From NCBI GenBank assembly GCA_036491755.1, contig DASXBJ010000059.1, positions 1 to 7,195 of the forward strand: a stretch of 7,195 nt of DNA. The letters are read 5' to 3'. This DNA comes from DASXBJ01 sp036491755. GTDB taxonomy: Bacteria > Chloroflexota > Dormibacteria > Dormibacterales > Dormibacteraceae. Below, piece by piece: positions 1-6,143 of this stretch (positions are counted from its first letter, which is position 1; each line of letters opens with the position of its first letter). Below the pieces are notes generated by a model, which was given only the letters and a program-made list of their open reading frames with translations, was not told where the DNA came from and did no database searches. The position numbers and the translations under genes are program-made.

Positions 1-7
1 AGACGAG

Positions 8-13
8 TATAAG
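8..13 (+). promoter_or_regulatory. possible -10 box ahead of the first binding-protein gene
   Basis: TATAAG matches the bacterial -10 consensus at five of six positions. Its -35 partner would lie left of the window, so it cannot be tested here. Initiation would fall near position 20, leaving a leader of about 70 bases before the gene at 89. The leader carries an AGGAGGG at 44-50 that is too far from 89 to serve it directly. This is a weak call. Confidence 0.2.
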
Positions 14-88
14 TACTGCCGCGATCCGGCGGCGGCGCCGCGCAGGAGGGCGGGCACACCGCTGTCCCGTAGTGGCATCCTCTGCCTC

Positions 89-1390
89 GTGCGACTGAAC
101 CGCCACGCCGTCGCCGCGATCTGCCTTCTGACCCTTGCGGCTGGCTCGGGGTGCGCCCCCGGTACACCGCATCCCAGCTTCCAGATCGGCGTCGATCTCC
201 CCCTGACCGGGCCCGAGACGCGCGCCGCGACACCCGCTTTGAACGGGGTGCGATTCTTCTTTCAGCGCCACCCGACGCTGGACGGGTTCGACATCGTCCT
301 GACCCCGCTCGACGACGCCCACGGCGCCTCAGCGAGCCCGCAGCTCGGCCTGGCGGACATCGGGAGGTTCGTCGCCACGGAAAACCTCCTCGCGATGATC
401 GGACCCTTCGATGCCGCCGTGGCGCGCAAGGAGATCCCGGCCGCGAACCAGGCGTCGCTCGCGATGGTGAGCCCCGCGGCGAGCAGCACGTGCCTGACCA
501 GGGATGTCTACCTCCCCGCCGGCCTCAATCCTGCCCGTATCCCGATCACGTGCCAGGAGGCGGGCCTGCCCTCGGCTGCGGACCTCCGGCCCAACCACAC
601 GAACAACTTCTTTCGACTCGTGACCACCGACGACCTGCAGGGCCCGGCGGCGGCGGACTACGCCGCAAAGTCTCTGCACCTCCTGCGCGCCGCCGTGATC
701 TCGGACGGCGAGGCCTACGGCCAGGCCCTGGCGGACGGGTTCGCGGCGCGGCTGCAGAAGCTCGGGGGGACCGTCGTGGGCCGCCTCGAGCTGAGCGCGA
801 CCGCCGACCCCGCGGCCTTTCTCGGCCGGATGCGAGCCGCGGGCGCCCAGGCCGTTTACTTCGGCGGCACCGCCGCTGACAAGGCGTGCCTGATCCGCGC
901 CGGCATGAGCGGCATCTTCCCCCCCGGCGAGGCGACGCCATTCCTCGGGAGCGATGGGATCGCCGAGGACCCCGCCTGCGTGAGGGACGCGGCCGCGAAC
1001 GGCCAGGGCATCTTCGCGACGCTGCCGATCGTCGACGCCGGCAGCACTCCCGCTGCCACCGCTCTCGCGGCGCAGTTCAAGGGCGCCTACGGCAGGACGA
1101 GCGATTACGGGCCATACACCGTCCTCGCCTATGACGCCGCGGCCGCGCTCTACGCTGCTTTGGACCGGGCGATTCGGGCCGCCGGCGGGCGGCTGCCGGC
1201 GCGGGCCGACGTGGTTTCCCAGCTCGCGGCGACCTCAGGCTTCCCGGGCGCGACCGGCACGTTCAGCTTCGACGCCTCCGGCGACACCACCAACCGGGCC
1301 GTGTCGCTCTTCGAGCCGTCGGGCTCCAATCCCCGGCTGCCGTGGAAGTTCGTGAGCGCGATCGACTACAGCGGGGCCCTGCCGTATTGA
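89..1390 (+). CDS. branched-chain amino acid-type ABC transporter solute-binding lipoprotein (paralog 1)
   Basis: Predicted extracellular receptor of a Liv/HAAT ABC importer, family Peripla_BP_6, 433 residues, near the usual length. Residues 1-22 form a signal peptide (basic start with Arg2 and Arg5, hydrophobic core, Cys22). The lipobox GSGC is atypical, with Gly at -3. Family landmarks are IGVDLPLTG at 33-41, AMIGPFDAAVARKEIP at 102-117, VSPAASSTCL at 127-136, TTDDLQGPA at 179-187 (the DxxQGP segment that lines the ligand cleft in LivJ-like proteins) and FLGSDGIAED at 285-294. Mature cysteines are 135, 155, 267 and 297, probably two disulfides. It is a clear paralog of the next gene but richer in Arg and Ala and poorer in Lys. 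The GTG start was chosen because it begins the signal peptide, but no Shine-Dalgarno sits within 15 bases. The frame stays open upstream to the window edge, and CTG at 62 lies 11 bases after AGGAGGG. The ligand is unknown and need not be Leu/Ile/Val. Confidence 0.9.
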   Translation: MRLNRHAVAAICLLTLAAGSGCAPGTPHPSFQIGVDLPLTGPETRAATPALNGVRFFFQRHPTLDGFDIVLTPLDDAHGASASPQLGLADIGRFVATENLLAMIGPFDAAVARKEIPAANQASLAMVSPAASSTCLTRDVYLPAGLNPARIPITCQEAGLPSAADLRPNHTNNFFRLVTTDDLQGPAAADYAAKSLHLLRAAVISDGEAYGQALADGFAARLQKLGGTVVGRLELSATADPAAFLGRMRAAGAQAVYFGGTAADKACLIRAGMSGIFPPGEATPFLGSDGIAEDPACVRDAAANGQGIFATLPIVDAGSTPAATALAAQFKGAYGRTSDYGPYTVLAYDAAAALYAALDRAIRAAGGRLPARADVVSQLAATSGFPGATGTFSFDASGDTTNRAVSLFEPSGSNPRLPWKFVSAIDYSGALPY

Positions 1391-1420
1391 CCCCTACTGG
1401 CGCCCAACTCGGCCTGTCAC

Positions 1421-1450
1421 TTGACTTGGGGGGCCTCTGAAGTCAATAGT
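1421..1450 (+). promoter_or_regulatory. candidate promoter overlapped by an inverted-repeat operator
   Basis: TTGACT at 1421-1426 is followed, after 18 bases, by AATAGT at 1445-1450, which matches four of six -10 positions. TTGACTT at 1421-1427 and AAGTCAA at 1440-1446 form a perfect 7-bp inverted repeat, centred on a GGCC at 1432-1435. The dyad covers the -35 box and touches the -10, the expected place for a repressor site. No T-run follows, so it does not look like a terminator for the preceding gene. Transcription would start near 1457 and give a leader of about 158 bases for binding protein 2. The regulator is not in the window. Confidence 0.45.
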
Positions 1451-1504
1451 GTGCTCGGAGTAGCGGTTCGGCCACCCCAAATGTGGCCGCACTCGGCGCC
1501 GGCG

Positions 1505-1554
1505 CACTCTCGCCCCGACCGGTCTGGACCAGGTTGGGAAGAGGGCGGCGAGTG
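1505..1554 (+). other. possible stem in the leader of binding-protein gene 2
   Basis: CACTC (1505-1509) can pair with GAGTG (1550-1554), and CGCCC (1511-1515) with GGGCG (1543-1547), leaving a one-by-two internal bulge. The enclosed region includes GGTC and GACC. The stem ends exactly where the GATGAGAGG motif begins, so the two could compete or stack. I recognise no known riboswitch family in it. Confidence 0.3.
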
Positions 1555-1568
1555 ATGAGAGGGAACCA
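1554..1568 (+). repeat. orphan copy of the hairpin-repeat left arm
   Basis: GATGAGAGGGAACCA here is identical to the left arm of the three hairpins at the right end of the window (7013-7027, 7111-7125, 7157-7171). The matching right arm is absent nearby, so no hairpin forms locally. Upstream at 1513-1522, CCCCGACCGG recalls the CCCCG and CGACCGG parts of the repeats, in the same order. It lies 47 bases before the start of binding protein 2, inside the presumed mRNA leader. It may be a remnant of the same element or a shared recognition site. Confidence 0.7.
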
Positions 1569-1601
1569 AGGCACTTTCATGCCAAGCCTCTCGACAAGCA
1601 C

Positions 1602-1609
1602 AAAGGGGA
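1602..1609 (+). promoter_or_regulatory. ribosome binding site deciding the start of binding protein 2
   Basis: AAAGGGGA ends five bases before ATG 1615. It selects that ATG over the in-frame GTG 1483, ATG 1555 and ATG 1579, which would put a long hydrophilic extension ahead of the signal peptide. Confidence 0.65.
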
Positions 1610-1614
1610 AACAC

Positions 1615-2913
1615 ATGGTTCGAGCTAGGGGACTTCTGGTCCTCACGGCGGCGACGCTCGTGGCGTTCGCGTGCGGCAGCAGTACGCCAGGCACATCCGG
1701 GTCGAAGGGCACGATCAAGATCGGCTCCGACCTTCCGGTCTGCACCACGGGTGGCCAGGCCACCCAGAACGGTGTGAAGTTCGCGATCGACCAGAAGAAC
1801 GCTTCCGGCGGCGTCAACGGCTACACCATCCAGTTCCAGGGCTTCGACGACTGCAGGCAGGGCGCTTACTCCGCCGATGCCGGTGTCGAGAACGTCCAGA
1901 CGATGCTTGGAGACTCCAAGTTCCTGGGCATGATCGGGCCGTACAACTCGGCGGTGGCCAAGGCCGAGATCCCGATCGCGGCGCCCCAGCATTTCGTGAT
2001 GATCAGCCCGTCGAACACCAACCCCTGCCTGACAAAGGAGCAGCTGCCTCCGCTGCCTCCGTGCAGCTACCACCCGGCAGACCTTCGCAACGGCAACGCC
2101 AACAACTACTGGCGGGTCGTCACCACTGACGACTACCAGGGCCCGGCGATGGCCGACTACTTCTACAACCAGCTGAGCATTCACAACGTCGGCATCCTCG
2201 ACGACAGCACAGTGTTCGGTGTGGGCATCTCGGGCGCGTTCGAGGCTGAGTTCAAGAAGCTAGGCGGCACCACCAAGCACTCGGAGTACCAGAAGAGCAC
2301 GACCAGCGACTGGAAGTCGATCCTGCTCAACTTCAAGAATGCCGGCGCCCAGGGCGTTTACGCCGGCGGCACCGACGACCAGAACGTCTGCATACCTCGC
2401 AAGCAGATGGCCGACATCGGCTGGAACGTGCCGTTCGGCGGCGGTGACGGCATCGAGACCACCAACTGCATCGACGAGGCGGCCAGCAACGCGGTGGGGC
2501 AGTACGCCACCTCCGCCGGCGCTGACGCCACCCGGATTCCGGGCGCAGCGGCGACCATCGCGGCGTTCCGCAAGGCGTTCCCCGGACCGAACGACTTCGG
2601 CGGTGACACCATGCAGGGCTACGACGCGGCCAACGCCCTGATGTCAGCGATCGGACGCGCGATCAACGACGCCAACGGCACCCCCACCCGCGACCAGGTC
2701 AGGGTCGAGATGGGCAAGACCAAGGGCTTCGTGGGCGTGATCGGCACCTACGACTTCAACACCGCGGGCGACACGAGCCTCAAGATCGTCTCGATCTACG
2801 AGGTCCAGTCGGTCACCGACCCGAGCCAGAGCACCGGCGTCTGCGGTTCCAAGACCGCGACCCTCTGCTACGTCTGGAAGAGCCAGGTGAACTACGCGCA
2901 GAGCGGCGGCTAG
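1615..2913 (+). CDS. livK: branched-chain amino acid-type ABC transporter solute-binding lipoprotein (paralog 2, main LivK-like receptor)
   Basis: Predicted membrane-anchored receptor for the LivHMGF complex encoded just downstream, 432 residues, Peripla_BP_6 family. The signal peptide at 1-20 has Arg3 and Arg5, a hydrophobic stretch at 7-19 and a lipobox ending AFAC (Cys20), followed by a Ser/Thr/Gly linker to about 32. Landmarks are IKIGSDLPVC at 34-43, GMIGPYNSAVAKAEIP at 105-120, MISPSNTNPCL at 129-139, TTDDYQGPAMADY at 170-182 and FGGGDGIETTNC at 274-285. The eight mature cysteines (43, 80, 138, 150, 259, 285, 410, 418) fall into four plausible disulfide pairs. A 9-base tandem duplication at 2044-2061 makes LPPLPP in the 138-150 loop. 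The start is ATG with a good Shine-Dalgarno. A terminator follows, which would favour expression over the permease genes. The symbol is by family and position; the ligand cannot be read from sequence. Confidence 0.93.
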   Translation: MVRARGLLVLTAATLVAFACGSSTPGTSGSKGTIKIGSDLPVCTTGGQATQNGVKFAIDQKNASGGVNGYTIQFQGFDDCRQGAYSADAGVENVQTMLGDSKFLGMIGPYNSAVAKAEIPIAAPQHFVMISPSNTNPCLTKEQLPPLPPCSYHPADLRNGNANNYWRVVTTDDYQGPAMADYFYNQLSIHNVGILDDSTVFGVGISGAFEAEFKKLGGTTKHSEYQKSTTSDWKSILLNFKNAGAQGVYAGGTDDQNVCIPRKQMADIGWNVPFGGGDGIETTNCIDEAASNAVGQYATSAGADATRIPGAAATIAAFRKAFPGPNDFGGDTMQGYDAANALMSAIGRAINDANGTPTRDQVRVEMGKTKGFVGVIGTYDFNTAGDTSLKIVSIYEVQSVTDPSQSTGVCGSKTATLCYVWKSQVNYAQSGG

Positions 2914-2943
2914 CCAGATAGGCTAGTAATCCGAAACACCTAA

Positions 2944-2977
2944 ACGAGGAGGCCCAACCCGGGCCTCCTCGTCCTTT
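2944..2977 (+). terminator. intrinsic terminator between binding protein 2 and livH
   Basis: A perfect 12-bp stem (2944-2955 with 2961-2972, ACGAGGAGGCCC against GGGCCTCCTCGT) has a 5-base loop AACCC and the tail CCTTT. The short T-run suggests incomplete termination. No convincing promoter lies between it and livH, so livHMGF probably depends on readthrough. This would set a high receptor-to-permease ratio. Confidence 0.85.
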
Positions 2978-2982
2978 AAGTC

Positions 2983-2989
2983 AAGGAGG
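2983..2989 (+). promoter_or_regulatory. strong Shine-Dalgarno without a standard start codon (possible livH CTG start at 2997)
   Basis: AAGGAGG lies just after the terminator. Seven bases further is CTG 2997, in frame with livH with no stop between. No ATG, GTG or TTG sits at a suitable distance. Initiation here would add 19 residues, rich in Gly and Arg, ahead of GTG 3054. The alternative is that it is a chance purine run. Confidence 0.35.
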
Positions 2990-3053
2990 GGCCTCGCTGG
3001 ACGCTGGTACCGTCGGCGGCGCGTCGGGTCTGAGGAGGTTCCGCTCCCTCAGA

Positions 3054-4058
3054 GTGGGCGGCATGACCCTCCCCGATTACGGATTCTTCGTCATCGGTGC
3101 CGCCGCGATCGTCCTGCTGGGGGCGCAGGCGGTGCTCCACCCCACCACCTTCCTCCAGGTCACGATCTTCGGCTTGGCGGACGGGGCGATGTTCGCGCTG
3201 GTAGCACTGGGCTACACGATGGTCTACGGCATCATCGAGCTGATCAACTTCGCCCACGGCGACGTGTTCACGATGGGCGCCTACCTCAGCGCGGCGATTC
3301 TCGGGTACTTCACGGTCAACGAGGGCTCGTTCACGGTGCTGAACCTCGTGGCGCTGGTGATCATCTACCCGGTGACGATGCTGGTCATGGGAGCCGTCAA
3401 CGTCGGGATCGAGCGGGTCGCCTACCGGCCGCTCCGCAATGCGCCGCGCCTCGCGCCCCTGATCACGGCGATTGGGATGTCGTTCGTGCTCGAGGGGATC
3501 ATGTTCCTCTGGAAAGGGCCTGCCACCATTCATTTTCCCGACATCCTCCCGCACGGCCCAGGCTTCCAGACGACGATTGGCGGAGTCTTTTTCGGCTTCA
3601 AGGACGTTTTCGTGATCGTTCTCACGGCGGTCCTCGTGGCGGCGCTGGCGATCTTCATCAACCGAACCAGGCTCGGCAAGGCCATGCGGGCCACGGCCCA
3701 GGACCGCGACGCGGCCCAGCTCATGGGGATCGACATCAACCGCACCATCGCCGCGACGTTCTTCATCGGCGCGCTGCTCGCCGGCGCGGGCGGCATCACG
3801 TGGGGTCTGTACTTCAACAACTTCACCTACAACCTCGGGTTTCGCACCGGCCTCATCGCGTTCACATCGGCGGTGTTCGGCGGTATCGGAAACATTCCCG
3901 GCGCCGCGATCGGCGGCCTTCTGATCGGCCTGATCGCCGCCTACAGCGATTCCTACATTGGGTCGAAATGGACCGAGGTTGTGATCTTCGGAATCCTGAT
4001 CGCGGTGCTCGTCTTCCGGCCAACAGGCCTGCTCGGCATGCGGGTGCCGGAGAAGTGA
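3054..4058 (+). CDS. livH: branched-chain amino acid ABC transporter permease, LivH family
   Basis: Integral membrane subunit that forms the translocation path with LivM, 334 residues from GTG 3054 (331 from ATG 3063), slightly longer than typical LivH because of an extra N-terminal hydrophobic segment at about 11-28. Family marks are YTMVYGIIELINFAHGD at 54-70, the Pro-rich YRPLRNAPRLAPLI at 124-137, the cytoplasmic coupling loop GKAMRATAQDRDAAQLMG at 208-225 that contacts the ATPases, the glycine-rich AVFGGIGNIPGAAIGG at 273-288 and the terminal FRPTGLLG at 321-328. About eight or nine membrane segments are visible. The start is unsettled. AGGAGG at 3033-3038 is 15 bases from GTG 3054 and 24 from ATG 3063, whereas AAGGAGG at 2983-2989 is well placed for CTG 2997. 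The stop overlaps the livM start by 4 bases. The family assignment is secure; only the first codons are in doubt. Confidence 0.93.
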   Translation: MGGMTLPDYGFFVIGAAAIVLLGAQAVLHPTTFLQVTIFGLADGAMFALVALGYTMVYGIIELINFAHGDVFTMGAYLSAAILGYFTVNEGSFTVLNLVALVIIYPVTMLVMGAVNVGIERVAYRPLRNAPRLAPLITAIGMSFVLEGIMFLWKGPATIHFPDILPHGPGFQTTIGGVFFGFKDVFVIVLTAVLVAALAIFINRTRLGKAMRATAQDRDAAQLMGIDINRTIAATFFIGALLAGAGGITWGLYFNNFTYNLGFRTGLIAFTSAVFGGIGNIPGAAIGGLLIGLIAAYSDSYIGSKWTEVVIFGILIAVLVFRPTGLLGMRVPEK

Positions 4059-5332
4059 GCGAGCCGGTGACGGTCGCGCGGAGTCCCCGGTCGCCGCGAG
4101 TCAGGTTCCGCGAGCGGATCAAGGACCGCGACACCGCGATCTACGGCGTGCTCCTGCTGGCCGCTCTGGTCTTTCCCTGGGCCGACTACTTCGTCACGGG
4201 CAGCACCGCCGACATCTCGAAGGCCGGCCACGCGGGGACTTTCGTCCTGCTCGCCATCGGGCTCAACGTCGTGGTTGGCTTTGCGGGCCTGCTCGACCTG
4301 GGCTACGCCGCTTTCTTCGCCATCGGCGCTTACACCTACGCGCTCTTCGCGTCCGCGCAGCTGGCCTCCTCCCCGCTCCACCACCAGTACCACCTGCCGT
4401 TCTGGATCATGCTTTTCATCGGGATGTTCGTCGCCGCCGCGGCGGGCGCCATCCTCGGTTTTCCGACGCTCAGGCTGCGCGGTGACTACCTCGCCATCGT
4501 GACCCTGGGGTTCGGAGAGATCGTGCCCCAGCTGTCGTACAACCTGCCCGACTGGACCGGAGGGATCAATGCCATCGGAGGCATCGACCAGCCGTGGCTA
4601 CCGGCCTGGATCACGGGCCCCTGGGCGGGCGCCAACAACATCTCGATCATCCAGGGGTCGACCTGCCGGGTTCCATGGTCGAGCACGCAGGTCAACTGCT
4701 TTGCGTTCAACTTCGACCCCGTCGCCTTCTATGTCGTGGTCGTGATCATGATCATCTGCGCCGTCATCCTGGTCAGCAATCTCCACCGCTCGCGCCTCGG
4801 CCGCGCGTGGATGGCCATCCGCGAAGACGAGGTGGCCGCGGCGGCGATGGGGATCAATACGGTGACGACAAAGCTGCTGGCCTTTGCCATCGGAGCATCG
4901 TTCAGCGGCTTTGCGGGGGCCTACTACGGCGCCAGCTTCGGCCTCGTCAGCCCGGATGATTTCTTTTTCATCGTCTCGGTCACCGTGCTCGTGATGGTCG
5001 TGCTGGGCGGCATGGGCAACATCACCGGGGTGATCGTCGGGGCGCTGGCGATCTACTTCATCCTGAACAGCCTCCTGCCGGCGCTGCCGCCCGCGGCCGA
5101 ATCGCTGGCCAACGCGGTCGGTCTCAGCTCTTTGAACGCACAGAATGGCGACTGGCCGGGACTCGCCGGCGAGACGCAGCGCGTTCAGTTCCTGCTGTAC
5201 GGGCTGATCCTCGTCCTGATGATGCTGCTGCGCCCGCAAGGGATCTTTCCGAGTCGCGTCCGGGAACAGGAGCTCAAGCACGACGCCGTGCAGGCGGAGG
5301 AGACCGTCGTCGAGCAGGAGCACAACCCATGA
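4055..5332 (+). CDS. livM: branched-chain amino acid ABC transporter permease, LivM family
   Basis: Second membrane subunit of the importer, 425 residues. The GTG start overlaps the livH stop (GTGA), pointing to translational coupling; the GGAG at 4049-4052 is too close to act as a normal Shine-Dalgarno. A basic cytoplasmic N-terminus (residues 8-25) precedes about ten membrane segments. Family marks are GFAGLLDLGYAAFFAIGAY at 75-93, LRLRGDYLAIVTLGFGEI at 139-156, the coupling loop GRAWMAIREDEVAAAAMG at 249-266, LGGMGNITGVIVGA at 317-330 and LRPQGIFP at 392-399. Two loops are noteworthy: 162-216, which should face outside and carries Cys204 and Cys215, and 341-375, a polar insert before the last helix. 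The tail at 400-425 is charged and Glu-rich. The frame is also open upstream inside livH, but that part is a shadow of livH. The C-terminal end overlaps livG by 4 bases. Confidence 0.94.
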   Translation: MSEPVTVARSPRSPRVRFRERIKDRDTAIYGVLLLAALVFPWADYFVTGSTADISKAGHAGTFVLLAIGLNVVVGFAGLLDLGYAAFFAIGAYTYALFASAQLASSPLHHQYHLPFWIMLFIGMFVAAAAGAILGFPTLRLRGDYLAIVTLGFGEIVPQLSYNLPDWTGGINAIGGIDQPWLPAWITGPWAGANNISIIQGSTCRVPWSSTQVNCFAFNFDPVAFYVVVVIMIICAVILVSNLHRSRLGRAWMAIREDEVAAAAMGINTVTTKLLAFAIGASFSGFAGAYYGASFGLVSPDDFFFIVSVTVLVMVVLGGMGNITGVIVGALAIYFILNSLLPALPPAAESLANAVGLSSLNAQNGDWPGLAGETQRVQFLLYGLILVLMMLLRPQGIFPSRVREQELKHDAVQAEETVVEQEHNP

Positions 5333-6135
5333 GCGAACCGCTCACCACGCCGGCGCCCACGGCGGTCGCCGGCGACAGCATCCTCGAGCTGACCAACCTG
5401 ACCAAGCGCTTCGGCGGCCTGGTCGCCGTCGACAACGTGAGCCTTCACATCAAGCGCGGCGAGGTGTTCGCGCTCATCGGCCCGAACGGGGCGGGAAAGA
5501 CGACGTTGTTCAACAATGTGACGGGCCTCTTCCAGCCCACGGCGGGGCGCGTCGTCTTCGACGGACGGGACATCACCGGTTCGAAGCCGCACGAGGTCGC
5601 CCGCCTCGGCATCGCGCGCACCTTCCAGAACATCCGGTTGTTCGATTACATGTCCTGCCTCGACAACGTGCGCGTCGGCCGTCACGTACGGATGCGCGCC
5701 AAGCTGTGGGACTCGCTGTTCAAGTTGCCAGGCGAGCGGCGCGAGGAGGAGCGCGTCACGGAGGAAGCGATGGAGCTGCTGCGGTTCGTGGGGATCGCCC
5801 GTCAGGCGAACCAGTACGCCCGCAACCTCCCTTACGGACAGCAGCGCCGGCTCGAGATCGCCCGGGCGCTGGCAACCGATCCTAAGCTGCTGCTCCTCGA
5901 CGAGCCGGCCGCCGGCTTCACGCCGCAGGAGAAGGTCGAGCTGATGGGGCTCGTCCACAAGATCCTGGCCCGAGGCATCACCGTATTCCTGATCGAGCAC
6001 GACATGAAGGTCGTGATGGGCATCTCGGAGCGCATCGTGGTGCTCGACCACGGCGAGAAGATCGCCGAGGGCTCACCCGACGAGGTGCGCAAGGACGCGC
6101 GAGTCATCGAAGCCTATCTGGGCAAGTCGGCCTGA
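5329..6135 (+). CDS. livG: branched-chain amino acid ABC transporter ATP-binding protein, LivG family
   Basis: Cytoplasmic ATPase that pairs with LivF to power uptake, 268 residues, normal for LivG. Motifs in order: Walker A GPNGAGKTT at 51-59, Q-loop Gln100 in ARTFQNIRLF, signature LPYGQQRRLEIARALA at 167-182, Walker B LLLLDEP at 187-193 with catalytic Glu192, D-loop region AAGFTPQE, and switch His224 in LIEHDMK. The long helical insert between Q-loop and signature (about 118-160) and the C-terminal end EAYLGKSA are typical of LivG. The signature has Pro168 where the textbook motif has Ser; as I recall, this variant occurs in LivG proteins and need not mean loss of activity. The ATG overlaps the livM stop (ATGA), with CAGGAG at 5315-5320 eight bases upstream. 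The N-terminal 15 residues are a flexible extension. Confidence 0.96.
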   Translation: MSEPLTTPAPTAVAGDSILELTNLTKRFGGLVAVDNVSLHIKRGEVFALIGPNGAGKTTLFNNVTGLFQPTAGRVVFDGRDITGSKPHEVARLGIARTFQNIRLFDYMSCLDNVRVGRHVRMRAKLWDSLFKLPGERREEERVTEEAMELLRFVGIARQANQYARNLPYGQQRRLEIARALATDPKLLLLDEPAAGFTPQEKVELMGLVHKILARGITVFLIEHDMKVVMGISERIVVLDHGEKIAEGSPDEVRKDARVIEAYLGKSA

Positions 6136-6143
6136 GGCTGACG

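Noticed and set aside
1..12. Tail of an upstream gene ending at TAA 10-12
   Set aside because: Only three codons are visible and nothing identifies a protein. Another frame is open across the same bases.
1483..1614. N-terminal extension of binding protein 2 from GTG 1483, ATG 1555 or ATG 1579
   Set aside because: It would bury the lipoprotein signal peptide behind 12 to 44 hydrophilic residues. ATG 1615 has a good Shine-Dalgarno and a normal signal peptide.
1417..2184. Long open frame on the - strand across the start of binding protein 2
   Set aside because: It runs antisense to a well-supported lipoprotein gene, has a low-complexity Arg/Val/His-rich product with no domain, and is expected from GC-rich codon bias.
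3800..4054. Upstream extension of livM inside livH
   Set aside because: This part is an out-of-frame reading of livH with Arg-rich nonsense. The GTG at 4055, overlapping the livH stop, gives a normal LivM N-terminus.
5185..6051. Long open frame on the - strand across livM and livG
   Set aside because: It is antisense to an ATPase with all motifs intact, and its His/Asp/Arg-rich product is typical of the reverse shadow of GC-rich genes.
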